Source: Thermohalobaculum sp039180675
GTDB lineage: Bacteria > Pseudomonadota > Alphaproteobacteria > Rhodobacterales > Rhodobacteraceae
Length of the DNA: 64,000 nucleotides
Direction: 5' to 3'
NCBI GenBank assembly: GCA_039180675.1
Contig: JBCDDC010000007.1
Coordinates: forward strand, 62,001-126,000
Both the position numbers and the translations under genes were made by a program. The notes beneath the pieces were generated by a model that was not told where the DNA came from, made no database searches, and saw nothing but the letters and a program-made list of their open reading frames with translations. Each line of letters starts with the position of its first letter. Within the stretch, counting starts at the first letter, position 1. This document shows positions 44,930 through 54,000 of this stretch, in pieces.

Positions 44930-46483
44930 ATGAGTGTGCAGATGATACAGGCGGCCAATAGGCCTTTGCGACCAGGCGGGTCGCTGAAGATGTCTCATAT
45001 TTTTCTGGCGGCAGGTTGCTTGCTTTCCGCCTGTGGGGTCGTCTCGCCCGATCCCCTGAGCCAGAGCCGGATCGACGAGATTGCGGCTGACCGATTGGCC
45101 CGGGTCGCGGTGCAGCAGGACCCCGTGGCCGGGCCGATCGATCTTTACGAGGCGATGGCACGCGCTGTGAAATACAATCTCGACGTGAAGGTTGAGATGC
45201 TGCGCCGGTCGCTCGAGACCGAACGGCTGGATCTGGCGCATTACGATCTGCTTCCGCAGCTCATCGCCAACGCTGAATACAGCAACCGGAACAATGAGAC
45301 CGGCGGGGAGAGCGAGTTGCTCATCCCACCATTCACCCAGTCGCTGGCACCGTCGCGATCCGCACCGGATGAGCGGACATTTGGCGATATCACGCTGAGC
45401 TGGGATATCCTCGACTTCGGCCTCTCTTATGTGCGCGCACAGCAACAGGCCGACCAAGTGTTGATCGCCGAGGAGAACAAGCGCGCCGTCATCAATCGGA
45501 TCGTGGAGGAGGTGCGGGTCGCCTACTGGCGCGCTGTCAGCGCTGAGAAACTGCTAGCGCGCACGTTGGAGCTGGAAGCGGAAGTTCAGAGCTCGCTCGC
45601 CAACGCCGAAGCTCTGGCGCAGCGCCGCCGGGTCGCCCCGCTTCCCGCGCTGACCTACCGCCGCGAACTGCACGAGATCCAGAACACGATCCAAGAGATC
45701 AAGGTGGATTTCGCCGCGGCAAAGTCCGAACTGGCCGCACTGATGAATCTGGCGCCGGGCACGGAATTCGAACTGGTCGCGCCCAAGGATCCAAGGACCG
45801 AGATCGCGATCGACCTCGACCGTGCTGAATTGGTCGATGTCGCATTGCGCAACCGGCCAGAGCTACGCGAGATCAGCTATCAGCAGCGGGTCAACCTGCT
45901 GGAGGATGACGCGCAGCTTCTCAGCACGTTCCCGAACCTCAAGGGTTTCATCGGCTTCAACTTCGATACGAATGATCTGCTCTTCAATCAGAACTTCGTC
46001 GGGTGGGGAGCGCGGGCCACGTGGAACCTGCTCAATGTCTTCAGCTATCCGGAACGTGCCCAGTCTGTCGCCGCCGAGCGTGATCTTTTGGACCAACAAG
46101 CCCTCGCGCTGACCCAAGCAGTGGCGACGCAGGTCGATGTCAGCCGGGTGCGCTACCTCGCGCTGAATGATCTGGTCGAGAACCGGGGTAAGTTCCGCGA
46201 CGTGCAGCGCCAGATCAACCAACAGATCAGCGCGGGCGCTCGGGCAGGTCGCGTCAGCCAGCAGACCCGTCTTCGCGAGGAGATGAATACGATCGTGAAC
46301 GAGATCCTCTACGATCGGGCGTATGCTGATCTTCAGGCCGCTTTTGCCAGCGTCTATACCTCGATCGGGCTTGATCCGTTCGCGAACTCGGTTTCCGGGC
46401 AAGAGAGTGTCAACGACCTGGCGCAGAGCTTCCGCGATCTTTGGCAGAGCAGGGGCGATGTGAACGCGAAGGCTGGAAGCTGA
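44930..46483 (+). CDS. TolC family outer-membrane efflux lipoprotein
   Basis: 517 residues. The N-terminus carries positive charges (RPLRPGGSLK), then a hydrophobic stretch with lipobox LLSACG (Cys37). The GTGAGGG ribosome site favours the first ATG over the internal one at 44990, which would leave no charged n-region. The body is two outer-membrane-factor repeats of long helices (IDLYEAMARAVKYNLDVKVE; LVDVALRNRPELREISYQQR). It would form the outer-membrane channel for the adaptors encoded next. The gene lies 21 bases after the giant protein gene. Confidence 0.9.
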   Translation: MSVQMIQAANRPLRPGGSLKMSHIFLAAGCLLSACGVVSPDPLSQSRIDEIAADRLARVAVQQDPVAGPIDLYEAMARAVKYNLDVKVEMLRRSLETERLDLAHYDLLPQLIANAEYSNRNNETGGESELLIPPFTQSLAPSRSAPDERTFGDITLSWDILDFGLSYVRAQQQADQVLIAEENKRAVINRIVEEVRVAYWRAVSAEKLLARTLELEAEVQSSLANAEALAQRRRVAPLPALTYRRELHEIQNTIQEIKVDFAAAKSELAALMNLAPGTEFELVAPKDPRTEIAIDLDRAELVDVALRNRPELREISYQQRVNLLEDDAQLLSTFPNLKGFIGFNFDTNDLLFNQNFVGWGARATWNLLNVFSYPERAQSVAAERDLLDQQALALTQAVATQVDVSRVRYLALNDLVENRGKFRDVQRQINQQISAGARAGRVSQQTRLREEMNTIVNEILYDRAYADLQAAFASVYTSIGLDPFANSVSGQESVNDLAQSFRDLWQSRGDVNAKAGS

Positions 46484-46514
46484 TCCGGCGATCGAGGCTC
46501 GAGGAGGCGTACAT

Positions 46515-47288
46515 ATGCGAAGACTGCTGATGGCGGCTCTGACGCTTGGCCTGCCCGGGTCTGCCTTCGGGCAGAGCAGTCTTCCGCCGCTCGACCTCGA
46601 TTTGAACGACCCTGCCAGCGAAGAGACGGAGGTCCGCGGTGTCGTTCAGCCGAAGGATGAAGCGGTGATTGCAGCCGATATCACGGTCACGGTGCTGGAA
46701 ATGCCGTTCCGCGAGGGGCAGTCTTTCCACAAGGGCGATCTGCTCGTCGCCTTCGACTGTCGCCGTTTCAACGCGGATATCGAGGCCGCGAAGGCGAACC
46801 TCGCCGCAGCAACCGCAACTCTCAGGTCGAACCAGGAATTGGCGAGCTACAACGCTGTCGGGTCGCTTGAGTTGCGGCAAAGCCAGGCAGCCGTGGCGAG
46901 CGCATCGGCGGAGGTCCGCGCGCTTGAAGCGCGGGCGGTGAACTGCGAGATCCGAGCCCCCTTCAATGGGCGGGTCGTCGAGACGATGATCAACGCCTTC
47001 GAGACGCCTGCGGAAAATCAGCCGCTGATGCAGATCCTCGATGACAGCCAGTTGGAGCTGCACGTGGTTGTCCCTTCGCGCTGGCTGGTTTGGCTGCGTG
47101 AAGGCGATGAATTCGAGTTTCTCGTTGATGAGACGGGTACGAGCCACCTCGCTACGGTCCAGCGTCTCGGCGCGTCGGTCGATCCGGTGAGCCAGACGAT
47201 CAAGGTTATCGGTACCTTTGCCGACCGTCCCGAACGCGTGCTCGCCGGTATGAGCGGCGTCGCGGCGTTTCGCGAGAAAGCGAACTGA
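46515..47288 (+). CDS. Periplasmic adaptor (HlyD/RND membrane-fusion type)
   Basis: 257 residues with a signal peptide (LLMAALTLGLPGSAFG) and a minimal adaptor core: ETEVRGVVQPKDEAVIAADI, lipoyl half-motif MPFREGQSFHKGDLLVAFDC, a short hairpin of about 60 residues, CEIRAPFNGRVVETMINAFE and a beta-barrel part. It is smaller than most RND adaptors and lacks their membrane-proximal domain. GAGGAGG stands before the ATG. It is the first of two or three adaptor modules encoded in a row, 31 bases after the tolC-like gene and three bases before the next. Confidence 0.88.
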   Translation: MRRLLMAALTLGLPGSAFGQSSLPPLDLDLNDPASEETEVRGVVQPKDEAVIAADITVTVLEMPFREGQSFHKGDLLVAFDCRRFNADIEAAKANLAAATATLRSNQELASYNAVGSLELRQSQAAVASASAEVRALEARAVNCEIRAPFNGRVVETMINAFETPAENQPLMQILDDSQLELHVVVPSRWLVWLREGDEFEFLVDETGTSHLATVQRLGASVDPVSQTIKVIGTFADRPERVLAGMSGVAAFREKAN

Positions 47289-47291
47289 GCT

Positions 47292-48674
47292 ATGAACCAA
47301 ACCGGTCCGATAAAGGTTGCAACTTCGCACCCGGCCTCTGGTGGCGCGGCCGAGAGCAACCGCACGGGCGCGCTTTTGCAGATAGAGGCAGAGGCGCGCA
47401 CGCAGGCCACGGTATCGGAACTGCGCTTCCACCTCGCCAACAGCGCGCGCAAGGTTTTGCCTTACCGGCAGGCGTTCATCCTGCGCCGGCGCGGGCAGCG
47501 GATGACCCTCGAGACCATCTCTTCAATCGCAACCGTTGATCGCAACGCCCCGATGACGCGGTGGATCGAGCGGATGATGCGCCGCTTCGTCGACGAAACC
47601 GGTGCCTCCGAGCAAAGGCTCTTCGAAGTTGATGGTTACAGCGACGAACGCGATCCAGAGGCTGAGGCCTATCCCTTCCGCTACTTTATGTGGACGCCGC
47701 TGAGAACGGGTGATGGAAGGGTCTTTGCCGGTCTGCTCACGGCCAAAGAGACCCCTTGGACCGATGGGGAAAAGCGGATTGCTACCCGGATTGCCGAGAC
47801 CTATGGGCATGCCTGGCGTGCGCTTGAGGGCGAGAAGCGGGTTCTGAAGTCTGGCTTCCGCCTTGGCCGCACGGTCGCCGCTTTGCTGGTCGCCGGGCTG
47901 GTTGCGGCGGGCTTTATCCCTGTCCCTCTGACGGCCGTTGCACCGATGGAAGTCACCGCCGCCAAATCGACCGTCATCTCCGCCGGGATCGAAGGGGTGA
48001 TCCAGGAGGTGAAGATCGACGAGAACGCGGATGTCGCGATCGGCGATGTTCTGTTCGAGTATGATCCGGACGAGATCCGCAACGCCTATCACATCGCCGA
48101 ACGTGCCGTCGCCGTCGCCGAAGCAAAGGCTCTCCGCGCGCGGCAGGCGGCGATTGCAAGCCCGGAGGCTAAGGCTGAACTGGCCGTCGCGGCGGCGGAG
48201 CTTGAGCTCGCTAGGGCGGAGCGTGATTTCGCGCTCTCGCGTACCCGGAAACTGGTTGTTCATGCGCCGGCAGAAGGGGTCGCGGTCTTCGCCGACAAGC
48301 GAGAGTGGGCCGGACGGCCCGTCAGGCTCGGCGAGCGCGTGATGGAGATCGCCGAACCGGGAGAGATCCGTTTTCGCGTCGAGCTTGCGGTTAATGACGC
48401 GATCGTTCTGAAGCCCGACGCCCGCGTCCGGGTTTTCCTCGACTCGGACCCGTTGAACGCGGTCGAGGCGACACTGGAACACGGTGCCTACAGGGCCGAG
48501 GCGATCGAGGACGGCAGGCTCGCCTACATCCTCAAGGCAAAACCGGCGCCCGATGCGCCCTTGCCCCGGATTGGGACCAGGGGCTCTGCCCAAGTCTATG
48601 GCGAAGACGTGCCGCTCGCGCTGTTCCTTTTCCGCCGGCCGATCTCGGCCGCGCGCCAGTATCTAGGCCTTTGA
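47292..48674 (+). CDS. GAF-like/HlyD fusion adaptor
   Basis: 460 residues. Residues ~30-180 are a soluble GAF-like domain (TVSELRFHLANSARKVLPYR, YFMWTPLRTGDGRVFAGLLT). A transmembrane helix (~190-212, TVAALLVAGLVAAGFIPVPL) is followed by a HlyD-type periplasmic part with the barrel-sandwich VISAGIEGVIQEVKIDENAD, a short hairpin and VHAPAEGVAVFADKREWAGR. The predicted topology puts a sensor-like domain in the cytoplasm and the adaptor outside. No ATPase or proton-driven pump domain is present. The gene is tightly packed in the operon. Confidence 0.85.
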   Translation: MNQTGPIKVATSHPASGGAAESNRTGALLQIEAEARTQATVSELRFHLANSARKVLPYRQAFILRRRGQRMTLETISSIATVDRNAPMTRWIERMMRRFVDETGASEQRLFEVDGYSDERDPEAEAYPFRYFMWTPLRTGDGRVFAGLLTAKETPWTDGEKRIATRIAETYGHAWRALEGEKRVLKSGFRLGRTVAALLVAGLVAAGFIPVPLTAVAPMEVTAAKSTVISAGIEGVIQEVKIDENADVAIGDVLFEYDPDEIRNAYHIAERAVAVAEAKALRARQAAIASPEAKAELAVAAAELELARAERDFALSRTRKLVVHAPAEGVAVFADKREWAGRPVRLGERVMEIAEPGEIRFRVELAVNDAIVLKPDARVRVFLDSDPLNAVEATLEHGAYRAEAIEDGRLAYILKAKPAPDAPLPRIGTRGSAQVYGEDVPLALFLFRRPISAARQYLGL

Positions 48675-48686
48675 ACCGGATCGGCC

Positions 48687-50810
48687 ATGAGCGCTGTTAC
48701 CTATCCCGATCACCAGGCCCTGCCAGCGCTGCGAGAGGAGCTGCGTATCCTCCGCGGAGCGCCGCTTATCTCGGGAGCACCAAGTTGGCTGATTTTTGAC
48801 CCGGTCCGGCACAAGTACTTCCAGATCGGCCAGGACACATTTGGTCTGCTCGCCCACTGGAAGTCGGGGACCGTAGGCAAACTGCGCGAAGCACTCTCTT
48901 CCGAAGGCGGCATGCTGGATGATGCACAGCTCGCGCGGCTGGTGACGTTTCTCGACCGCAGCAATCTGACGCTCGCCCCGGCCGGAGACGCCGTTCGTGT
49001 CTTCGAGGCTCAGAGCCATGAACAGAAGCGCTCCGCCACGATGGGCATGCTGCATCGATATCTCTTCTGGCGGATCCCGCTTTTCCGGCCGAGCCGCTTT
49101 CTCGATCAGACACTTTGGTTAGCCGAGCCGTTTTTCAGCCGCCTCTGGTGGGTCGTTGTCGTGGTTCTCGGTGTCCTGGGCGTGTACCTCACCTCTCGTC
49201 AGTGGGAGGAGTTCACGACCACATTTCTCCATTTTATCAGCATCGAAGGGGCGTTGCTCTACGCCGTATCTCTGATCGGCGTGAAAGTGTTGCATGAGCT
49301 TGGCCATGCTTACGCCGCGACGAGATCCGGCTGCCGCGTTCCGACGATGGGGATCGCCTTCATCGTGCTCTGGCCGGTGCTCTACACGGATACGACCGAT
49401 GCCTGGCGCTTGCGCGACCGGCGCACGCGGCTCCTGATCGATGGGGCCGGCATCATGGTCGAACTGATGCTCGCCGCCATCGCGCTTTTCCTATGGGCGT
49501 TTCTGGATGATGGACCGCTGCGCTCGGTTGCGTTCACCGTGGCGACGATCGGCATCGTCTCGAGCCTCTTGATCAACCTCAATCCGTTTATGCGTTTCGA
49601 CGGCTACTACCTCTTATCGGATGCGATCGGAGTCCAGAATCTCCAGGCGTGCGGCTTCGCGCTCGGACGCTGGCAGCTTCGCGAGATACTGTTCGGGCTT
49701 GGAGAAGAGCCGCCCGAGAACCTGCCACGCGCCTACCGTGCCGGTCTCGTCGCCTATGCCTGGGGCACTTGGATCTACCGCTTCTTTCTGTTCATCGCCA
49801 TTGCGCTGTTGGTCTACACGCTGTTTTTCAAGGTACTCGGCATTTTCCTTTTTATCGTCGAAATCATCTGGTTCATCCTCAGGCCGATCTTTGCCGAGGT
49901 AAGAGAATGGTGGAAAATGCGACGTGAAATAAGATCAACCCGACGGAGCTGGCTGACGCTTGCCTTCGTGGGTTCTCTTTTGGCGGCAGCAGTCATCCCC
50001 TGGCATGGCACCGTCCGGGTGCAGGGCGTGATGGAAGTAGCAAACGCACAGCGGGTCTACACGTCACAGCCGGGACAGATCGCTGTATTGAACCTCGAAG
50101 AGGGCGCGCAGGTCGCGACCGGAGATATCCTTGTCACGCTGCAGGATCCTGCGCTCGATCATGCAATTGACCTCAGCCAAAGCCGCATTCTCATGTTGCG
50201 GGAGCGGGTGCGGCGAGGTGCACTGGACAGTGCATTTCTGGCCGAGGCCAGGATCTCCGAGACCGAACTGGCGGCAGAGCGTCAGGCGCTTAGTGCACTA
50301 GAAACTCAGCGGGCGGAGCTGACCGTGCAGGCTCCGAATTCCGGCACACTCCGCGATGTCGATCCGCTCTTGAAACAGGGGCTTTGGCTGCCTGATAGGG
50401 CGGTCTTGGCCGAGATCGTTGGAGAGGGCGCTAGCGAGGTGCGGGCCTATCTGCCCGGCGACGCGCTTGTCCGGCTCGAAGAGGGTACGGGCGGAGAATT
50501 CGTTCCCGACGATCCTGCGCAGCCGCGTCTCGCGGTCCGCCTCTCCCGCATCGCGAGTGTCGCGACGGAAGAAATCGAGCTGCCCTATCTTGCATCGACC
50601 TACGGGGGCGATATCGCTGTCGACCGCGATGGGGAGAAGCTGCTGCCGCGCAAAGCACAGTACAAACTGACCGCCGAAGTGCTGGAGGGTGAACTCGCCT
50701 CCGGGCGCATGTCCCGAGGTGCATTGCGCCTGGATGCCGAGCCGGAAAGCTTCGCTTACGGGCTCTATCGCCGAGCGATCCAGATCTTTATCCGCGAGGC
50801 AGGGGTATGA
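48687..50810 (+). CDS. PqqD-like/M50 site-2 protease/HlyD fusion membrane protein
   Basis: 707 residues. The N-terminal ~90 residues resemble a PqqD-type peptide-binding domain (LRILRGAPLISGAPSWLIFD). The central part is polytopic with an intact M50 zinc site: HELGH at residues 203-207 and NLNPFMRFDGYY with Asp305. From ~430 a transmembrane helix leads to a HlyD-like periplasmic part (VYTSQPGQIAVLNLEEGAQV, TVQAPNSGTLRDVDPLLKQG). This merges an intramembrane protease with an adaptor. M50/PqqD proteins of this type occur with peptide maturation and export genes. Its stop overlaps the next start by four bases. Confidence 0.88.
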   Translation: MSAVTYPDHQALPALREELRILRGAPLISGAPSWLIFDPVRHKYFQIGQDTFGLLAHWKSGTVGKLREALSSEGGMLDDAQLARLVTFLDRSNLTLAPAGDAVRVFEAQSHEQKRSATMGMLHRYLFWRIPLFRPSRFLDQTLWLAEPFFSRLWWVVVVVLGVLGVYLTSRQWEEFTTTFLHFISIEGALLYAVSLIGVKVLHELGHAYAATRSGCRVPTMGIAFIVLWPVLYTDTTDAWRLRDRRTRLLIDGAGIMVELMLAAIALFLWAFLDDGPLRSVAFTVATIGIVSSLLINLNPFMRFDGYYLLSDAIGVQNLQACGFALGRWQLREILFGLGEEPPENLPRAYRAGLVAYAWGTWIYRFFLFIAIALLVYTLFFKVLGIFLFIVEIIWFILRPIFAEVREWWKMRREIRSTRRSWLTLAFVGSLLAAAVIPWHGTVRVQGVMEVANAQRVYTSQPGQIAVLNLEEGAQVATGDILVTLQDPALDHAIDLSQSRILMLRERVRRGALDSAFLAEARISETELAAERQALSALETQRAELTVQAPNSGTLRDVDPLLKQGLWLPDRAVLAEIVGEGASEVRAYLPGDALVRLEEGTGGEFVPDDPAQPRLAVRLSRIASVATEEIELPYLASTYGGDIAVDRDGEKLLPRKAQYKLTAEVLEGELASGRMSRGALRLDAEPESFAYGLYRRAIQIFIREAGV

Positions 50811-51442
50811 GGGCGATCCTGATTGCACTCGCTTCCCTGATCGCCGTTCCAACCGCGGCGGGAGAGCTTTCGGTCGGCAGGATGTCGCTCAACCCTTTTG
50901 GCGGTGGATATCAGTTGGGCACATCGAAGCTGTCGAACTCTTCCTACACCCGGACGGAGGCCGTGCGCACCGGTTCTGAAGTGGGCGCGCAAAGGCGCTT
51001 TTCATCTTCTCTTCGGAGAGCCTCTCCGGCGCCGGATGTGGCGAAAGCTCTGGAGAAGGTGATCGGCCGCTTTGCTGCCAATCCGGGCGTTGCGGCCTCT
51101 GGGCTTGATGCAGACGGGTTCGGAAGGATCTTCCGCGCGCTCATTCAGCATGAGAGTGGCTTCAACCGCTATGCTGTTTCGCCGAAGGGTGCGATGGGAC
51201 TGGGTCAGATCATGCCTCAGACTGCTGCGGAACTTGGCCTTACCCGGCCCTTTGACATCTACGCTAATCTAGATGCGTCCGCGCGCTATCTGGTTGACCA
51301 GATGGCCACTTTCCAAGACCCGCAACTTGCACTCGCTGCATACAACGCCGGGCCCGGAGCTGTGCGGCGCCATAACGGCATGCCGCCTTTCCAGGAAACG
51401 CAGGCCTATGTATCAGCGATTTCGTCTGTTCTGAACCGGTAG
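50807..51442 (+). CDS. Lytic transglycosylase (SLT domain)
   Basis: 211 residues with signal peptide (MRAILIALASLIAVPTAAGE), a low-complexity linker to ~residue 75 and a C-terminal SLT domain: catalytic Glu116 in ALIQHESGFNRYAVSPKGAM, GLGQIMPQTAAELGL and ALAAYNAGPGAVRRHNG. It cleaves peptidoglycan strands. Specialised transglycosylases of this size open the wall for secretion apparatus. Translational coupling (ATGA) to the M50/HlyD fusion supports that role here. Confidence 0.93.
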   Translation: MRAILIALASLIAVPTAAGELSVGRMSLNPFGGGYQLGTSKLSNSSYTRTEAVRTGSEVGAQRRFSSSLRRASPAPDVAKALEKVIGRFAANPGVAASGLDADGFGRIFRALIQHESGFNRYAVSPKGAMGLGQIMPQTAAELGLTRPFDIYANLDASARYLVDQMATFQDPQLALAAYNAGPGAVRRHNGMPPFQETQAYVSAISSVLNR

Positions 51443-51677
51443 CTGCTCGGCTCGATTCACCACGCATGGGCAGACCGCTGGAGGCCCCGGCCACAGAGCG
51501 ACTGGGGCTGGCAAGAGCTTGTCGCACATGTCGAACGGCGCTGAGTTCACTGCTCCCCGTCGATACAAAACGACGCAGTTTGCTGCCGCTTGACAATTCG
51601 AGATCCATGGCTGATCACAACTTCGCCAAGCTCACAGCCAAGCAAATTTAGACCAACTGGGGATTGGCGGGGGGTTC

Positions 51678-53741
51678 ATGTTCAATCGTGTTGTTTTTGT
51701 CGGCGGGAGCCTGCTCCTGACCGCATCACCGGCTCTGACTCAGGAAGCGAGCGAGCTGAGGCAGATGGAGACCATCGTTGTTGAGGCGGATAACCGGATC
51801 GAGACTCCGCTGGACGAGACGACGAGATCGGTCACCGTAGTGACCCGGGAGGAGTTGGAGCTTCAGCGAACGCTGACGCGGAATGTCGGCGATATCCTGT
51901 CGATCACGACGCCTGGGTTCAGCCCGACCAACGAAGCGCAATCCGACTTTGGGCAAACCCTTCGTGGGCGGACGTTTTTGACCCTCGTCGATGGTGTGCC
52001 GCAATCCACTCCTCTGCGTGACGGGCGGCGGGCTCTCAATTCGGTCGATCCGGATTCGATCGAGCGGATCGAGGTTATCAGGGGCGGGACCGCCGCCTTT
52101 GGTTTCGGTGCGACCGGTGGTCTGGTCAACATCGTGACGCGCCGGCCCCAGGAAGGCGCCTTCAATGTCAACGCCCGGGCCGGAACCGAAATCTCGCTGA
52201 CCAACTTCGTCGGCGATTCCTTGACTTACGAAGGTTCTGCCGAGGTCTCGGGCAGGACGGGCGCCGTGGACTATCTAGCCGGAGGGTCCTTCATCTCCCG
52301 CGGTGCCAGCTTCGATGCGGATGGCCTGCGTGTACCTGCCGATCCAACCGGCATTCAGGGCGGGATATCCGATAGCGACAGCTTCAACGTTTTCGGCAAG
52401 ATCGGCTTCAACTTCGACGAAGACCGTCAGCGTATCCAGCTCGGTGGCTTCTACTATGATTTCGAGCAGGATTCTGACTTTGCTCAGATCAGCTTTGACG
52501 GTGATCCGGCGCAGGATATTCGGACTCCAGCCGTCTTTGGTGATTTCAATCCGGTCAATCCGGGAACCGAGAACACCAACGCGACGATCGAGTACAGCCA
52601 CGACGATCTCTTTGGTTCGACGGTGAAGGCTCAGGCCTACTATGCGGATCTGGATGTCGTCTTCGGCAAGTTTCCGGGCTTCGTACAGACTCAGATCGAG
52701 AGCGAAAAGGTCGGAGGGCGGCTCACTGTCAACACGCCGGTTCCGTTTGAGCCGCTCCCATTCACCGTGACCTGGGGCGTTGACGTTCTGACCGACGAGA
52801 CCGTGCAAACGGCGACGGACGGGCCGACAACGAGCCCGGTTGCGGACCAGTTCGCGGTCGCGGGGTTCGCTCAAGTCGATGTGCCGATCCTCGATTGGGG
52901 CAAAATCACCGGCGGAATTCGCCATGAAGCCATCTCCGTCGATATCTCGGATTTTACGAACATTCTGGGCAACCCGGTACAGGGCGGAACGCTTACCTTC
53001 GACGAGACTCTCTTCAATCTGACGGGCACGATTTTTGTGACCGACAATATCGATATCTATGGCGGGTTCTCCCAGGGTTTCACGGTGGCCGATATCGTCC
53101 GGTCGATCACGGATGGGAGTTTCTCTCAGGCGACCGAAGCGGAGGGCGAGGCGCAGCGCACTGACAACTTCGAGCTTGGTCTGCGCTATGGCGATAGTCG
53201 TTTCGAGGGTTCGGTCGTCGGCTTCTTCAGCCGGTCGGACAACGGAACGACGTTCGAGGCGGGTACGATCAACATTCTCAAGCAGCCCGAGAGGATCGTG
53301 GGCGTCGAGGCAACCGGCAGCGCCCGTGTTCTGAATGATTTGACGGTGGGCGGCACGTTCACGTGGCTGCGTGGCCGCGTGGATACCGATGATGATGGTG
53401 ACTTCGATGAGGATCTGCCCTCAACCCGGATCCCCCCGATCAAGGTCACTGGTTTTGCCGACTATCGCCCGTTCGATTGGTGGGACGCGCGGCTTCAGGT
53501 CACCCATGTGGGCACGCGGACTGCGGACAGCACCGCCTTCGGTTCAGGGGTCGTGAACTCCTATACAGTGGTCGATCTTTACTCGAGCTTTGCTGTGGGG
53601 CCAGGCAACGTCGAAGTCGGCATTCAGAACCTTCTGAACAATGACTACACCCCCTTGTTCAATCAGGCGTCGGCGCAGCCGTTCAGCTTTGCCCGTGCGC
53701 CAGGGATCACGGCGGCTCTCGCCTATCGCGTTGCATTCTAG
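51678..53741 (+). CDS. TonB-dependent siderophore receptor
   Basis: 687 residues with a signal peptide (cut near ALTQEA) and a TonB-box-like METIVVEA. The plug domain (~30-150) contains TVVTREELELQRTLTRNVGD and RIEVIRGGTAAFGFGATGGL. A 22-stranded beta-barrel follows and ends with an aromatic residue (ALAYRVAF). Size and NVGDIL/GFSP features fit ferric-siderophore receptors. The following siderophore-interacting reductase supports iron uptake. I could not define a Fur box upstream with confidence. Confidence 0.93.
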   Translation: MFNRVVFVGGSLLLTASPALTQEASELRQMETIVVEADNRIETPLDETTRSVTVVTREELELQRTLTRNVGDILSITTPGFSPTNEAQSDFGQTLRGRTFLTLVDGVPQSTPLRDGRRALNSVDPDSIERIEVIRGGTAAFGFGATGGLVNIVTRRPQEGAFNVNARAGTEISLTNFVGDSLTYEGSAEVSGRTGAVDYLAGGSFISRGASFDADGLRVPADPTGIQGGISDSDSFNVFGKIGFNFDEDRQRIQLGGFYYDFEQDSDFAQISFDGDPAQDIRTPAVFGDFNPVNPGTENTNATIEYSHDDLFGSTVKAQAYYADLDVVFGKFPGFVQTQIESEKVGGRLTVNTPVPFEPLPFTVTWGVDVLTDETVQTATDGPTTSPVADQFAVAGFAQVDVPILDWGKITGGIRHEAISVDISDFTNILGNPVQGGTLTFDETLFNLTGTIFVTDNIDIYGGFSQGFTVADIVRSITDGSFSQATEAEGEAQRTDNFELGLRYGDSRFEGSVVGFFSRSDNGTTFEAGTINILKQPERIVGVEATGSARVLNDLTVGGTFTWLRGRVDTDDDGDFDEDLPSTRIPPIKVTGFADYRPFDWWDARLQVTHVGTRTADSTAFGSGVVNSYTVVDLYSSFAVGPGNVEVGIQNLLNNDYTPLFNQASAQPFSFARAPGITAALAYRVAF

Positions 53742-54000
53742 GCTGTCCGGTTTGAAGGATCTCTGCCCGCCATTCGGTGCGAGGGACCAGCAATCGATTG
53801 GCCGGATCGAGAGTTCTCGCGGGGCTCTCAAAGCTGAGGATTGCGCTTGGCACTGTACGATCCCGCATTGCCCACGAGCAGACGAGGCCGAGTTAGGAAA
53901 GACATTTCTATTCGAAAAACGGACTCGAATGATGTAGCCGCTGGGTTTCACGACCTTTGCTCCTCATTTTAAGGCGTTCCGATACAAGAGGCGAAGACCC

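Noticed and set aside
47523..48593. 356-codon minus-strand frame
   Set aside because: It lies opposite the GAF-HlyD gene inside a tight plus-strand operon.
51443..51677. Fur box before the TonB-dependent receptor
   Set aside because: No convincing GATAAT-type inverted repeat could be placed in this interval by eye.
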